Source: NZ13-RE01 sp049718665 (GTDB lineage Bacteria; Dictyoglomota; Dictyoglomia; Dictyoglomales; Dictyoglomaceae). From it: a stretch of DNA of 54,179 nt. The notes beneath the pieces are model-generated. The model had not been told where the DNA came from and ran no database searches. It saw only the letters and a list, made by a program, of their open reading frames with translations. The stretch covers positions 1 to 54,179 of the forward strand of contig JBNARO010000011.1 in NCBI GenBank assembly GCA_049718665.1. The letters are read 5' to 3'. Both the position numbers and the translations under genes were made by a program. Numbering within the stretch: position 1 is the first letter of the stretch; each line of letters starts with the position of its first letter. Shown here in pieces: positions 1 to 9,327 of the stretch.

Positions 1-956
1 CTCTGGTAAGAGGACAAAAACTGCCTATATTCTCAGCAGCAGGACTTCCTCATGCTACCTTAGCAGCTCAAATTGCAAGACAAGCTCGTTTATTAAATGA
101 GGAGGAAAAATTTGCAGTAGTTTTTGGAGCTCTTGGTATTACCTTTGAAGAAGCTAACTTTTTCATTGAAGAATTTAGAAAGACAGGAGCTTTAGAAAGG
201 TCAGTGTTATTCATAAATCTTGCAGATGATCCTGTGATTGAAAGAATTGCTACTCCAAGATTCGCTTTAAGCTGTGCTGAATATTTAGCTTTTGATTTAG
301 ATATGCATGTATTAGTTATTCTTAGCGATATGACCAATTATGCAGAGGCACTGAGAGAGATTTCTGCAGCAAGAAAAGAGGTTCCAGGAAGGAGAGGATA
401 TCCAGGATATCTTTATACAGATTTAGCTACTTTATACGAAAGAGCAGGAAGAATAAAAGGGAAAAAGGGTTCCATAACTCTAATTCCTATTCTTACTATG
501 CCAGAAGATGACAGAACTCATCCCATACCAGATCTCACAGGTTATATAACTGAAGGACAGATCTTCCTAAGCAGAGAACTTCATAGAAGAGGAATTTATC
601 CTCCTATTGATGTTTTGCAGTCTCTATCTCGACTTATGAGAGGAGGAATAGGAGAAGGAAGGACTAGAAAGGATCATGGAGATCTTTCTAATCAGCTCTA
701 TGCAGCATACTCTCGAGGTTTAGAAGCGAAAGAATTAGCAGTAGTTTTAGGAGAAGCGGCATTAACAGAGGAAGATATGCTATTCTTGAAGTTTGCTCAG
801 GAGTTTGAAGAAAAGTTTATTAAACAAGGAGAATATGAAAATAGGAGTATATTTGAAACTTTAGATTTAGGTTGGAAGCTTTTACATCTATTGCCAAGAA
901 GTTCACTAAAGAGAATAAGACCTGAATATTTAGAAGAATTCTGGGGGAAGGAATAA
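1..956 (+). CDS. atpB: V-type ATP synthase subunit B (3' part; start lies outside the window)
   Basis: This is the non-catalytic B subunit of the V/A-type rotary ATPase, part of the membrane-peripheral A3B3 head that couples ATP synthesis or hydrolysis to ion movement. The reading frame is open from base 3 with no start, so the gene enters from the left edge and about 317 codons are visible. Diagnostic stretches are LVRGQKLPIFSAAGLPH at the edge, then ATPRFALSCAEYLAF, SDMTNYAEALREIS, GRRGYPGYLYTDLATLYERA and PEDDRTHPIPDLTGYI, all typical of subunit B. The stop is one base before the ATG of subunit D, so the two are co-transcribed. The catalytic A subunit is expected just upstream. The family assignment is firm. 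Whether the enzyme makes ATP or pumps ions, and whether it uses H+ or Na+, cannot be judged here. Confidence 0.96.
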   Translation, partial: LVRGQKLPIFSAAGLPHATLAAQIARQARLLNEEEKFAVVFGALGITFEEANFFIEEFRKTGALERSVLFINLADDPVIERIATPRFALSCAEYLAFDLDMHVLVILSDMTNYAEALREISAARKEVPGRRGYPGYLYTDLATLYERAGRIKGKKGSITLIPILTMPEDDRTHPIPDLTGYITEGQIFLSRELHRRGIYPPIDVLQSLSRLMRGGIGEGRTRKDHGDLSNQLYAAYSRGLEAKELAVVLGEAALTEEDMLFLKFAQEFEEKFIKQGEYENRSIFETLDLGWKLLHLLPRSSLKRIRPEYLEEFWGKE

Positions 957-957
957 T

Positions 958-1563
958 ATGCCTTTAAAAGTAAATCCAAATAGAATGGAGCTATTAAGAC
1001 TTAAGAGAAGACTTGCTGTAGCAAAAAGAGGGCATAAACTTCTTGAGGATAAATTAGAAGGATTAATACAGAAATTCATGGAAGAGGTGAGAAATTATAA
1101 ATTATTAAGAGAGGAAATATCTGAAAAATTTTTTTCCTTCCTATCTCTTGGGAGTTTTATTTATTTAAGGATACCTTCTTTTCAGTGGAAAGATTTGATC
1201 CTAATAAATGAAGGAGAAACTACTTTAAGAGAGAAGATAATAAAAGAAATGAATATTTCCATCCCTATAATAACTGTAGAAAATATTTACCTTCCTAAAT
1301 ATAGTCTCTTATCTACCCCTGAAACCTTAGATGAATTAACATTAAGATGGGAAGAACTTTTAGAAGGTTTAATAGCGTTGGCAAATAAAGAGAGGGAGCT
1401 TTTAGCTCTTTCTGAAGAGATTGAAAGAACAAAAAGAAGAGTAAATGCTTTAGAATACAAGCTTATTCCCCAGATTGAGGAGACAGTAAAATATATAACT
1501 ACAAAGTTAGAGGAATTAGAAAGAGGAAATTTTGCAAGACTTCTCAGATTGAAAGAATCTTGA
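958..1563 (+). CDS. atpD: V-type ATP synthase subunit D
   Basis: Central-stalk subunit D of the V/A-ATPase, the rotor shaft that turns inside the A3B3 head. The 201-residue length is normal. It starts with the expected pattern (NPNRMELLRLKRRLAVAKRG, then HKLLEDK) and ends in a second long helix (ALEYKLIPQIEETVKYI), the antiparallel coiled coil that forms the shaft. The ATG is one base after the subunit B stop, and the GGGGAAGGAA at the end of subunit B serves as the ribosome site. The stop codon TGA shares its last base with the first base of the following alanine racemase ATG. Only the tail of the ATPase operon is in view. Confidence 0.95.
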   Translation: MPLKVNPNRMELLRLKRRLAVAKRGHKLLEDKLEGLIQKFMEEVRNYKLLREEISEKFFSFLSLGSFIYLRIPSFQWKDLILINEGETTLREKIIKEMNISIPIITVENIYLPKYSLLSTPETLDELTLRWEELLEGLIALANKERELLALSEEIERTKRRVNALEYKLIPQIEETVKYITTKLEELERGNFARLLRLKES

Positions 1564-2687
1564 TGATAAGTAAGTTAGCATGGAAGGAAATTGACCTATC
1601 TAATCTTGAACATAATCTTTCCATTATTAAAGACAAAATAGGAAAAGATGTAGAGATTATTCCTGTAGTTAAAGCAGATGCTTATGGGCATGGAGCAAAA
1701 ATAATTAGTAAATTTTTAAGTAGAAAAGGAATTAAAAAATTTGCGGTAGCAACCATAGAAGAAGGAATAGAACTTCGAAGGTATGGAATAAAAAATACTA
1801 TTATTATTCTTTCCCCCCAATTTTTGGATTCTATCCCCTATTTAGTAAAATATAATCTTATTCCTGTTATATCTTCCTTAGAATTTTTATCAGCCTTAGG
1901 GGAATATACTTCTTATAAAAATATAGAATTTTCTTTTCATTTAGGAATTGATACAGGAATGGGAAGAGAGGGAATAATGGAAAAAGATATAGATGAAGTT
2001 TTAAAAATAAAAGAAGATTATCCAAACTTAAAATTTGAAGGATTATCCTCTCACCTATCAAGTTCAGAAGACAAATTTGATCCCTATAATGAAAGGCAAG
2101 GAGAGATTTTTGAAAGAATATATAAAAAGCTACAAGAATTAGGCTGGAGTGGTTTTTGTCATTTTGCTAATTCTGGTGGAGTTTTTAACTTTCCAAGATT
2201 TCATTATCATGGAGTAAGACCTGGAATTGCTCTTTATGGATATGGAATGAGGGATTTAAAGCCTATAATGTCTGTAAAAGCAAGAATTACTCTCATAAAA
2301 GAAGTGCCAGAAGATTGGGGAATTGGATATAACCACACTTATATTACTACATCCCCTACAAAAATTGCTTTAATTCCTGTAGGATATGCAGATGGGTATA
2401 GAAGAGAGTTTTCCAATAAATCTCAGGTGATTATAAAGAATAAAATTTTTCCAGTTATTGGGAGAATTTCTATGGATCAGTTTTCAATAGATATTTCTTC
2501 TGATCCTTCTATAAAAGTGGGGGATTTAGCTACTCTCATGGGAAGAAGTGGAGATTTAAATGTAGATGCAGAAAAACTTTCTTCTTGGGCAAATACTATT
2601 CCTTATGAAATATTAACAAGTTTTGGTATGGCAAAAAGATTGGGAACTATTTACAAGTATAATGGAGAAATTATTGAAGATTTATAA
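1563..2687 (+). CDS. alr: Alanine racemase
   Basis: PLP-dependent enzyme that interconverts L- and D-alanine for peptidoglycan. The PLP-lysine motif PVVKADAYGHG is present with the Schiff-base lysine near residue 37, and the second catalytic tyrosine is expected in GIGYNHTY. SLEFLSALG, HLGIDTGMGREG, SNSGG-like ANSGGVFN, and IGRISMDQ are family landmarks. I chose the ATG at 1563, which overlaps the atpD stop by one base (TGATG). An in-frame TTG directly before it is possible but adds only one residue. Length 374 aa is normal. The end overlaps, tail to tail by 17 bp, the opposite-strand nucleotidyltransferase gene. Cytoplasmic, probably read through from the ATPase operon. Confidence 0.96.
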   Translation: MISKLAWKEIDLSNLEHNLSIIKDKIGKDVEIIPVVKADAYGHGAKIISKFLSRKGIKKFAVATIEEGIELRRYGIKNTIIILSPQFLDSIPYLVKYNLIPVISSLEFLSALGEYTSYKNIEFSFHLGIDTGMGREGIMEKDIDEVLKIKEDYPNLKFEGLSSHLSSSEDKFDPYNERQGEIFERIYKKLQELGWSGFCHFANSGGVFNFPRFHYHGVRPGIALYGYGMRDLKPIMSVKARITLIKEVPEDWGIGYNHTYITTSPTKIALIPVGYADGYRREFSNKSQVIIKNKIFPVIGRISMDQFSIDISSDPSIKVGDLATLMGRSGDLNVDAEKLSSWANTIPYEILTSFGMAKRLGTIYKYNGEIIEDL

Positions 2688-5193
2688 TTTTCTTGAGGTA
2701 TTCTATTTCATCTTCTTTACTTTTAATACTTCCCTTTAAATGCTCTATAAACAGGTTTTTCAAAATTTCTCCCACAATTTTTCCTGGTTTTATTCCCATA
2801 TTTATAATGTCTTTCCCTTTTAAATAAGGAATTTTCTTTTCTTTCAATTCTTTTATCTTTAATAAAATTTGGACTTTCTTTGGATCCTTAGACTTCAAAC
2901 ATAAGAAGAATATTAATTCTAATGGAAGATCAATCAGCTTTTTTATAGTTTCCTCATCTAACTCTTTATCTTTGTATTCAAAATAATTGTTTAATAAAAG
3001 AATAATTTTATGAGAAAAGTGATATTCTTTTAACCAATTTATAGCTTTTTCTTTTTCTACTTCACTTAAAAGATTTAGTATTTGAAGAGAAGTAGAATCC
3101 AAATTCTTTTCTTTTCTAAGTTTTTTATTTATTTCTTCAAAATCTGTAGGTAAATTTTTAACAGGAAGAAGATAGGAAAGGGCTTCTAATTCTTCCAATC
3201 TTCTCCATACTTTTTCAGGTTCTGGTTCTCTTAATACTAATAATATTTCTTCTTTTACTCTTTCTCTACTTAATTTTTTTAAGAATCCTTGAGAAATAGC
3301 ATCTTTTAAGAGAGTAAAGGTTTTCTCTTCAAAGGAAAAATCGAGTCTTTTCTCTAATCTTATTCCCCTTAAGACTCTGGATGGGTCTTCAATAAAACTT
3401 AAATTGTGAAGTACTCTTAATTCCTTCCTTGATAAATCCTCAAGTCCACCATAAAGGTCTATAATTTCTAACCATCTATCAGGATTAAGAGAAAGAGCTA
3501 AAGTATTTATGGTAAAATCCCTTCTCTTCAGGTCTAACCAAAAAGATGTTCTTTCTACCTGGGGTAGTGCTCCTGGCTTTTCATAATACTCCTGTCTTGT
3601 AGATGCAATATCAATTTTTCTCCCATCTTCTAATAAAATCTCCGCAGTTCCAAACTCTTCATGAATTCTAATTTTCCCCTTTAATTTACCTATAAGGCTG
3701 TTAAGAAAAGGCTTTATATCTCCCTCTATTGTAACATCCAAATCCATATTGGGATATTTTAATAATAAATCCCTTACAAATCCTCCTATAGCATATACTG
3801 AAACGTTTAATTGGGAGGAAATTTCTTTTATATTTTGTAATATTTCCCACCAAGGAGAATTTCTAAGAATCTCTTCGTTTAATATGGCAATATTTCCTAA
3901 GGGTAAAGGGAGGTGATTTCTCAAAAAATGAAACTTTAATATATCTTGTCGTGTTATTATTCCTAAAATTCTCCCATCCTTTACTACAGGTACTCTTCCA
4001 ATATCTTTTTCTACAAATAATTCCTCAATAAAGGATAAAGGAGTATCAGGATCTACTGTGATTACAGGCTTTGACATAAAAGATTTCACTTTCCTTTTTG
4101 ATAATTTCATGTTTATAGCTTTTTCTACGTCTCTTCTACTGATAATCCCTACTAATTTCCCATTTTCTACTACACAAAGTCCTCCATACCCATATCGGAT
4201 CATAATTTTATGAGCTTCAGATATGGTAATATCAGGGGAGATAGTTTCTACAGGATAGGACATTATATTTTTCGCCAAAAGATTATAAGGTAGTAATTTT
4301 TTAAGCCTTTCTCTTAGGTAATTTTCTATTTCATTTAGATCCCTATTTGTTAAAACTACTGTGGAAGCGGTAGGATGTCCCCCTGGATTAAAATCTTTTA
4401 GAACTTCTAATAGATTTATCTTAATAGTTCTTGATCTTCCCATTAGATATATCCTTTCCTTTATTTTTAGGAGAATAAATAAAGCGTCCGCATTTTTCTC
4501 ATCCAATAATGTATGAGCTAAAATAGAAAGCCCTTCTATATATTTATCTCTTTCTAATGGAGCCCATAAAATTTTATATCCACTTATTTCTTCCTCTCTC
4601 GCATTTTGCATTAGATCATTCAAAAGATTTCTTTGTTCATCAGTTAATCTCTCTCTATTGTAGTAATTTATAATACTTAAATTTGCTCCCCTTTCTAAAA
4701 GATATCCTGCTACTTTAAGATCTCGAGAAGTAGTAGTGGAGAAAGTAAATCCTCCTGTATCCTGATATATTCCTAAGGCAAAAATAGTAGCCTCGATGGG
4801 ATCTATAGGGATATTGTTTTTGATTATTAGTTCTACTAATATTGTTGTAGTAGCTCCCACTTCTTCTATATACTCTTTATCTCCCTTTATATCTCCAGAC
4901 TTATGATGGTCATATATTTCTACGTATGGTCTTTTTTCTCCCTCAAATATTTTTTGAAAATCCCTTTCTATTCTATTTAGCCAATGATTGTCAACAAGAA
5001 TAACTTTTTCTACTTTTTCTGGAAGCCTATCTTGAAATTTTAAAAAGTCTTTATATAGAGAATAAAATTCATATACTTTTCTCTCCATGCTTCTACTGGG
5101 AACTACCCATGCTTGAGGGAAAAGCTTCTTTCCCGCATATAAAGAAGCTAAAGCATCAAAATCTAAATAATTATGAGATAATATTACCTGCAT
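2671..5193 (-). CDS. DHH phosphoesterase - CBS pair - tRNA nucleotidyltransferase/poly(A) polymerase fusion
   Basis: An 840-residue three-module protein. Residues about 1-300 form a DHH/DHHA1 phosphoesterase (DFDA at 11-14, DN at 68-69, DHH at 95-97, YQDTGGF near 143-149, GGHPTAS at 271-277). Residues about 308-422 hold two CBS domains, which bind adenine nucleotides in other proteins. From about 465 there is a class II nucleotidyltransferase (GGFVRD at 470-475, DLD at 484-486, RRDFTIN at 557-563, EDPSRVLRG at 602-610) with a helical RNA-binding tail. Similar fusions are known from Aquifex and Thermotoga-type bacteria, where the transferase adds the A of the tRNA CCA end. That activity is likely here, but CC- versus A-addition cannot be settled by eye. 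It overlaps the upstream thiouridylase-like gene by 10 bp, which points to co-transcription and a tRNA-maturation context. Confidence 0.9.
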   Translation of the reverse strand: MQVILSHNYLDFDALASLYAGKKLFPQAWVVPSRSMERKVYEFYSLYKDFLKFQDRLPEKVEKVILVDNHWLNRIERDFQKIFEGEKRPYVEIYDHHKSGDIKGDKEYIEEVGATTTILVELIIKNNIPIDPIEATIFALGIYQDTGGFTFSTTTSRDLKVAGYLLERGANLSIINYYNRERLTDEQRNLLNDLMQNAREEEISGYKILWAPLERDKYIEGLSILAHTLLDEKNADALFILLKIKERIYLMGRSRTIKINLLEVLKDFNPGGHPTASTVVLTNRDLNEIENYLRERLKKLLPYNLLAKNIMSYPVETISPDITISEAHKIMIRYGYGGLCVVENGKLVGIISRRDVEKAINMKLSKRKVKSFMSKPVITVDPDTPLSFIEELFVEKDIGRVPVVKDGRILGIITRQDILKFHFLRNHLPLPLGNIAILNEEILRNSPWWEILQNIKEISSQLNVSVYAIGGFVRDLLLKYPNMDLDVTIEGDIKPFLNSLIGKLKGKIRIHEEFGTAEILLEDGRKIDIASTRQEYYEKPGALPQVERTSFWLDLKRRDFTINTLALSLNPDRWLEIIDLYGGLEDLSRKELRVLHNLSFIEDPSRVLRGIRLEKRLDFSFEEKTFTLLKDAISQGFLKKLSRERVKEEILLVLREPEPEKVWRRLEELEALSYLLPVKNLPTDFEEINKKLRKEKNLDSTSLQILNLLSEVEKEKAINWLKEYHFSHKIILLLNNYFEYKDKELDEETIKKLIDLPLELIFFLCLKSKDPKKVQILLKIKELKEKKIPYLKGKDIINMGIKPGKIVGEILKNLFIEHLKGSIKSKEDEIEYLKKIINLQ

Positions 5194-6188
5194 GCGATAT
5201 TATACTTTAAGAAATCTAATTCTTCTTTTAAAAGCTCTTTCACTATTATTATTTCCTCTCTTAAGAAAGTTTTATATAAAACTGGAATCTCTAAGTCCTT
5301 TCTATGGTCACTATAATATGCAGAGATTCTTGCAACCAGTTTTTTGTTTTCTTCATCTTCTATAGTAATATCAGGAACTAATACTACTGCACTGGGATCC
5401 TTTGCTTTAAACAAAGTGTCCTTTTCTCCAAAATAATTTAATAGCTTATCATTTTCATCTTTATTTCTTCCTACTATTACTTTCACATTAGAAGGCAAGC
5501 GAAAATGCCTTCCTATTTTTAAAAGTTCTAAATCCCTTCTTGTAACATCCTCTTTATTTTTAAGTAGATCCAAAAGTTTTTTAGAAAAAATAGGCTCAGT
5601 AAGGAGACATCCTCCAGCGGGGGTTGGTATATTTTCTAATCCTATTTCTTTTGCAAGTTCCAGCTGTCTTTTCCTGGATCTTCCTTGAATGTCTAAAAGT
5701 TTTTCTCTATCCACCCATTTTTCTCTTTCAGGCTTTGTGGGAGGAAGAAGTTTTGCAGAAAGAGGCCTTAATACGTAATCTTCTGCTCCTGAATATTTTG
5801 CTACAATATTTAAAGAATTCTTGTTTTGGGACATCGGTCTTTCTCCCAATACTTCTCCAGTGATTATAAAATCCGCATTATATTTTTTCATTAATTCAAG
5901 GGTCTTTCTAATCATAAAGGCATGACAATCAATGCAGGGATTTAAATTTTTCCCATATCCATATTTTGGATTTTTAAGTATATTTAGATATTCATCCGTT
6001 ATATCAACAATTTCTAAAGGAATATTTAAAAACTTAGCAGACTCTATTGCCTTTTTAGGACTAAAGAAAGGAGTGGTAAAGTTTACTCCAATAACTTCAA
6101 TTCCTTGTTTTAATATTAACCATACCGCTAAGGTGCTATCTAATCCTCCAGAGAGTAATGCTAAAGCTTTAGCTCTTTTTTCTCTCAT
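5184..6188 (-). CDS. PP-loop tRNA thiouridylase-like protein (ThiI/MnmA-related)
   Basis: An ATP-pyrophosphatase of the N-type family that probably thiolates a tRNA uridine. The PP-loop SGGLDS is at residues 13-18. CIDC gives C85 and C88, and GGCLLTEP gives C194, a CxxC-plus-C arrangement seen in thiolases that either carry persulfide or hold a [4Fe-4S] cluster. There is no N-terminal THUMP domain, so it is not canonical ThiI. The C-terminal stretch beginning GRHFRLPSNVKVIVGRN resembles the small NFACT-R-like RNA-binding domain found on relatives of this group. The modified position (s4U8 or s2U34) is not known. It sits 3' of the M42 peptidase gene with a 4-bp overlap and overlaps the tRNA nucleotidyltransferase fusion by 10 bp. 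Confidence 0.8.
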   Translation of the reverse strand: MREKRAKALALLSGGLDSTLAVWLILKQGIEVIGVNFTTPFFSPKKAIESAKFLNIPLEIVDITDEYLNILKNPKYGYGKNLNPCIDCHAFMIRKTLELMKKYNADFIITGEVLGERPMSQNKNSLNIVAKYSGAEDYVLRPLSAKLLPPTKPEREKWVDREKLLDIQGRSRKRQLELAKEIGLENIPTPAGGCLLTEPIFSKKLLDLLKNKEDVTRRDLELLKIGRHFRLPSNVKVIVGRNKDENDKLLNYFGEKDTLFKAKDPSAVVLVPDITIEDEENKKLVARISAYYSDHRKDLEIPVLYKTFLREEIIIVKELLKEELDFLKYNIACR

Positions 6189-7249
6189 AGCTTACTAACT
6201 GTCTTCTCGTCTAACCTTTTAATCACCTCCACAATCAATTTTTTGGCAGATAAAAAGTCCTCTAAATGGATAATACTAGCATGGGAATGAATATATCTTG
6301 CAGGAATTCCTATAACTATAGAAGGAACTCCTTTAGCATTTATATGAATTCTTCCTCCATCGGTTCCTCCTCTTTCTAATGCAGAAAATTGTAAAGGTAT
6401 ATTTAAGGATTCAGCAGTTTCAATAAATAATCTTCTAAGATTAACATTGGGAATCATAGTAGCATCGTAGAGAATTAACGATGGACCGTTTCCTAAGGAT
6501 ATAGGTTTTTCTTGTTCTATTCCCGGAACATCGGTAGCAATATCAGATTCTAAAACAATTCCCACATCAGGATTTATTAGATAAGAACTTGTAGTTGCTC
6601 CTCTTAAGCCCACTTCTTCTTGGACAGTAAAACTTACATATACACAATTAGGATGAGAGATATCTTTTAATTCTTTAAGAATCTCTATGGCTAAGGCACA
6701 TCCTACCCTATCATCCCATGCTTTTCCTAAAAGAAATTTAGGATTAGAAAGGGGAGTAAATTCACTATATGGGATAATAGGATCTCCAGGTGCAACTCCC
6801 ATTTTTTTTGCTTCTTCTTCACTTTTTGCTCCAATATCAATATACATGTCTTTTTTCTCTACCATTTTTTTTCTTTCTTCCTCTGTTAATATATGCGGTG
6901 GCTTTGATCCAATAACTCCTAAAATATCTCCTTTTGCTGTCTTTACTATAACCCTCTGAGATAATAATACCTGATCCCACCATCCACCTAAGGGAATAAA
7001 TTTTAAAAATCCATCTTTTGTAATACTTTTCACTATAAACCCAATCTCATCCATATGGGCAGAAAGCATTATTTTAGGAGTTTCTTTTTCTCCCTTCTTT
7101 TTAATAATTAAACTTCCTAATCTATCTTCCATAATTTCTCCATATGAGCTTACATATTTCTTAATTACTTCTCTTATCTCTTTTTCATAGCCTGAAACTC
7201 CACTGGCTTCCGTAATTTCTTTTAGCATTCTTAAGATTTCTTGCTCCAT
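6185..7249 (-). CDS. M42 family aminopeptidase
   Basis: Dinuclear-metal aminopeptidase of family M42 (TET-peptidase/glutamyl aminopeptidase/CelM group), which trims peptides in the cytoplasm. Metal and catalytic signatures are in place: SAHMDEIGF, GKAWDDRVGCA, TVQEEVGLRGA (the general-base EE pair), GIVLESDIA, and a late histidine in ARYIHSHASIIHLED. Its 354 residues fit the family. Many thermophile M42 enzymes form dodecameric particles, but oligomeric state and substrate preference cannot be read here. It follows the dehydratase gene by four bases and overlaps the next gene by four, so it is an internal operon member. No signal peptide is seen. Confidence 0.93.
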   Translation of the reverse strand: MEQEILRMLKEITEASGVSGYEKEIREVIKKYVSSYGEIMEDRLGSLIIKKKGEKETPKIMLSAHMDEIGFIVKSITKDGFLKFIPLGGWWDQVLLSQRVIVKTAKGDILGVIGSKPPHILTEEERKKMVEKKDMYIDIGAKSEEEAKKMGVAPGDPIIPYSEFTPLSNPKFLLGKAWDDRVGCALAIEILKELKDISHPNCVYVSFTVQEEVGLRGATTSSYLINPDVGIVLESDIATDVPGIEQEKPISLGNGPSLILYDATMIPNVNLRRLFIETAESLNIPLQFSALERGGTDGGRIHINAKGVPSIVIGIPARYIHSHASIIHLEDFLSAKKLIVEVIKRLDEKTVSKL

Positions 7250-7253
7250 TCTA

Positions 7254-8462
7254 TTACTCCTCTTTCTCTAATATTTCTATAGGATAACCTTCTTTTTTTA
7301 TTTTATCAACAATCCTATCTATCTGTTGAAAGTCTTTTGTCTCTAATGCAATTTCTACGGTGCTTTTTCCAATAGGAAATAAGGGATTTGCTCTATCCTG
7401 ATGAATAGTATTTATATTCGCTTTTTCCTCTGCAATAATTTCTAAAATTTTAGAGAGTCTTCCAGGAGTATCTAAGACTTCAATCTTTAAATGAACTAAT
7501 CTTCCTGAATGAATTAATCCATATTCAAGAATTCTTGAAAGGAGACTTACATCAATATTTCCTCCACTTAGTATTAACACTATCTTTTTCTCTTTAATAT
7601 TTTGATAATTTTTTAACAATGCTGAAAGAGTTACCGCTCCCGCTCCCTCTACCAAGGTTTTTGCTCTCTCTAAAAGGAAAAGAATGCCTTGAGCAATCTC
7701 CATTTCGTCTACTAAAAATATATCATCTAAATATTTCTCAAGAATTTTTTTCGTAATTTCTCCAGGTTTTTTAACTGCAATTCCTTCAGCAATAGTAGAA
7801 CAAGGTTTGTTATCTATGGTCTTGTTTTTAAAATCCTCATAATAAGTAGGAAAGGCACAACTTTGAACTCCATAAATCTTTACTTTTGGGTTTTGCTCTT
7901 TTATAGCTATACATATTCCTGCAGAAAGTCCCCCTCCACCAATAGGTACCAAAACTGCTTCTAAATCAGAAAGGTCATTAATAATTTCTAAACCTATAGT
8001 TCCTTGTCCCGCAATGATTTGAGGATCGTCAAAGGGATGGACAAAAACTAAATTCTCATCTTTTGCTATTTTTAAGGCGTACTGATAAGCTTCATCATAA
8101 AAAGCACCATAAAGAACTACGTTAGCTGAGTAACTTTTTGTGGAAAGGATTTTAACTAATGGAGTATTTTCAGGCATAACGATGGTTGCAGGAATAGAGA
8201 ATAATTTAGATGCATAAGCAACTCCTTGAGCATGATTTCCTGCAGAAGAGGCAATTACTCCCTTGATATTTTTATTCAGTTGACTGATAAAATTAATAGC
8301 GCCTCTTATCTTAAAAGAGCCTGTTTTCTGAAAATTTTCATACTTTAGAAAAACCTCTTTTTGGGTCATATCACTAAAGGTTTGGGAGAAAGTTAATGGA
8401 GTCTTATGAATAAAAGGAGATATTCTTTCAAGGGCATCCTTGACCTCTTTCAAACTAATCAT
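7254..8462 (-). CDS. ilvA: Threonine dehydratase with C-terminal ACT domain
   Basis: PLP-dependent deaminase converting threonine (or serine) to 2-oxobutanoate (or pyruvate). KYENFQKTGSFKIRGA contains the PLP lysine, SSAGNHAQGVAYA is the loop that holds the substrate, and the PLP phosphate is held by GGGGLSAG. The 402 residues end in an ACT-type regulatory domain (about 325-402: LKIEVLDTPGRLSKIL). That architecture matches the single-ACT threonine ammonia-lyases, so it could be biosynthetic (ilvA) or catabolic (tdcB-like). No other isoleucine gene is nearby, so the pathway assignment is open. It lies four bases downstream of ispE and four upstream of the peptidase gene. Confidence 0.92.
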   Translation of the reverse strand: MISLKEVKDALERISPFIHKTPLTFSQTFSDMTQKEVFLKYENFQKTGSFKIRGAINFISQLNKNIKGVIASSAGNHAQGVAYASKLFSIPATIVMPENTPLVKILSTKSYSANVVLYGAFYDEAYQYALKIAKDENLVFVHPFDDPQIIAGQGTIGLEIINDLSDLEAVLVPIGGGGLSAGICIAIKEQNPKVKIYGVQSCAFPTYYEDFKNKTIDNKPCSTIAEGIAVKKPGEITKKILEKYLDDIFLVDEMEIAQGILFLLERAKTLVEGAGAVTLSALLKNYQNIKEKKIVLILSGGNIDVSLLSRILEYGLIHSGRLVHLKIEVLDTPGRLSKILEIIAEEKANINTIHQDRANPLFPIGKSTVEIALETKDFQQIDRIVDKIKKEGYPIEILEKEE

Positions 8463-8466
8463 TTTT

Positions 8467-9327
8467 TCACCCCTTTATTAAAAATCCTTTGTTTACAAAC
8501 CTGCACACTCTTATTTTAATCCCCTCTGGGTAATATATAGAAATTTTATTTTTTGCTATAGATAAACTATCTTGCTCTTTAAAAAGAGCAAAAATAGAAG
8601 AGCCTGTGCCAGAAAGAGAAACTAAAGGTGTAAATTCTTGTAAAATCTCTTTTATACCTCTTAATAAAGGATATCTTTTAAAGACTATATCTTCAAAGAA
8701 ATTATAAACTTTTGGGATCTCTCCAATTTTTATCTTCTCAATCACCTCATCCCAATCCAAATGATAGCCTAAATTTTTAGAGTCAATTTGAGAATATATT
8801 TCTTTAGTTTTTATACCAAAAAATGGAGTAATCAAAAGCACAAAATAATCTGATAAACTGGGAAGTTTTGTTACCCTTTCTCCCCTTCCTTCTACTAAAG
8901 AAGTCCCACCATATAAAAAGAAAGGAATATCAGATCCTAATTTTATTCCCAGAGAAGAAAGTTCTTCTCTTTTTAGTCCTGCTTTCGTTATTAAATTTAA
9001 TGCATATAAGATACTTCCTGCATTAGAACTTCCTCCACCAAGTCCTCCTTGAATGGGAATTCTTTTTAAGTGATAAATATAACAACCTGTTTTTTCCCCA
9101 GTCTTTTTAATAAAAGTTTTATAGGCTTTATATATTAGATTTTCTTCCAAGGGGATAGAATAATTGGATCTTAAGATAAAGTGAGGGTAGGGTAGGGACT
9201 TTATTAATAAAAAGTCTGATAAATCAATATTTTGAAGGACAATCTTCACATTGTGATAATGATCAGGTCTCCTACTAATTACATCAAGGAATAAAGTTAT
9301 CTTAGCGTAAGAGTGAATTTTTATCAT
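8467..9327 (-). CDS. ispE: 4-diphosphocytidyl-2-C-methyl-D-erythritol kinase
   Basis: GHMP kinase that phosphorylates CDP-methylerythritol in the MEP isoprenoid route. The N-terminus IHSYAKITLFLDV and the ATP loop PIQGGLGGGSSNAGSIL are diagnostic, and SLSGTGSSIFALF is the C-terminal GHMP motif. I place the start at the ATG at 9327, which gives the expected IspE N-terminus. An in-frame TTG three codons upstream is also possible. The gene overlaps the end of ksgA by 26 bp, the same ksgA-ispE neighbourhood as in many Firmicutes. ispD and ispF, acting just before and after this step, lie together in this window at 26.4-27.6 kb. Confidence 0.95.
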   Translation of the reverse strand: MIKIHSYAKITLFLDVISRRPDHYHNVKIVLQNIDLSDFLLIKSLPYPHFILRSNYSIPLEENLIYKAYKTFIKKTGEKTGCYIYHLKRIPIQGGLGGGSSNAGSILYALNLITKAGLKREELSSLGIKLGSDIPFFLYGGTSLVEGRGERVTKLPSLSDYFVLLITPFFGIKTKEIYSQIDSKNLGYHLDWDEVIEKIKIGEIPKVYNFFEDIVFKRYPLLRGIKEILQEFTPLVSLSGTGSSIFALFKEQDSLSIAKNKISIYYPEGIKIRVCRFVNKGFLIKG

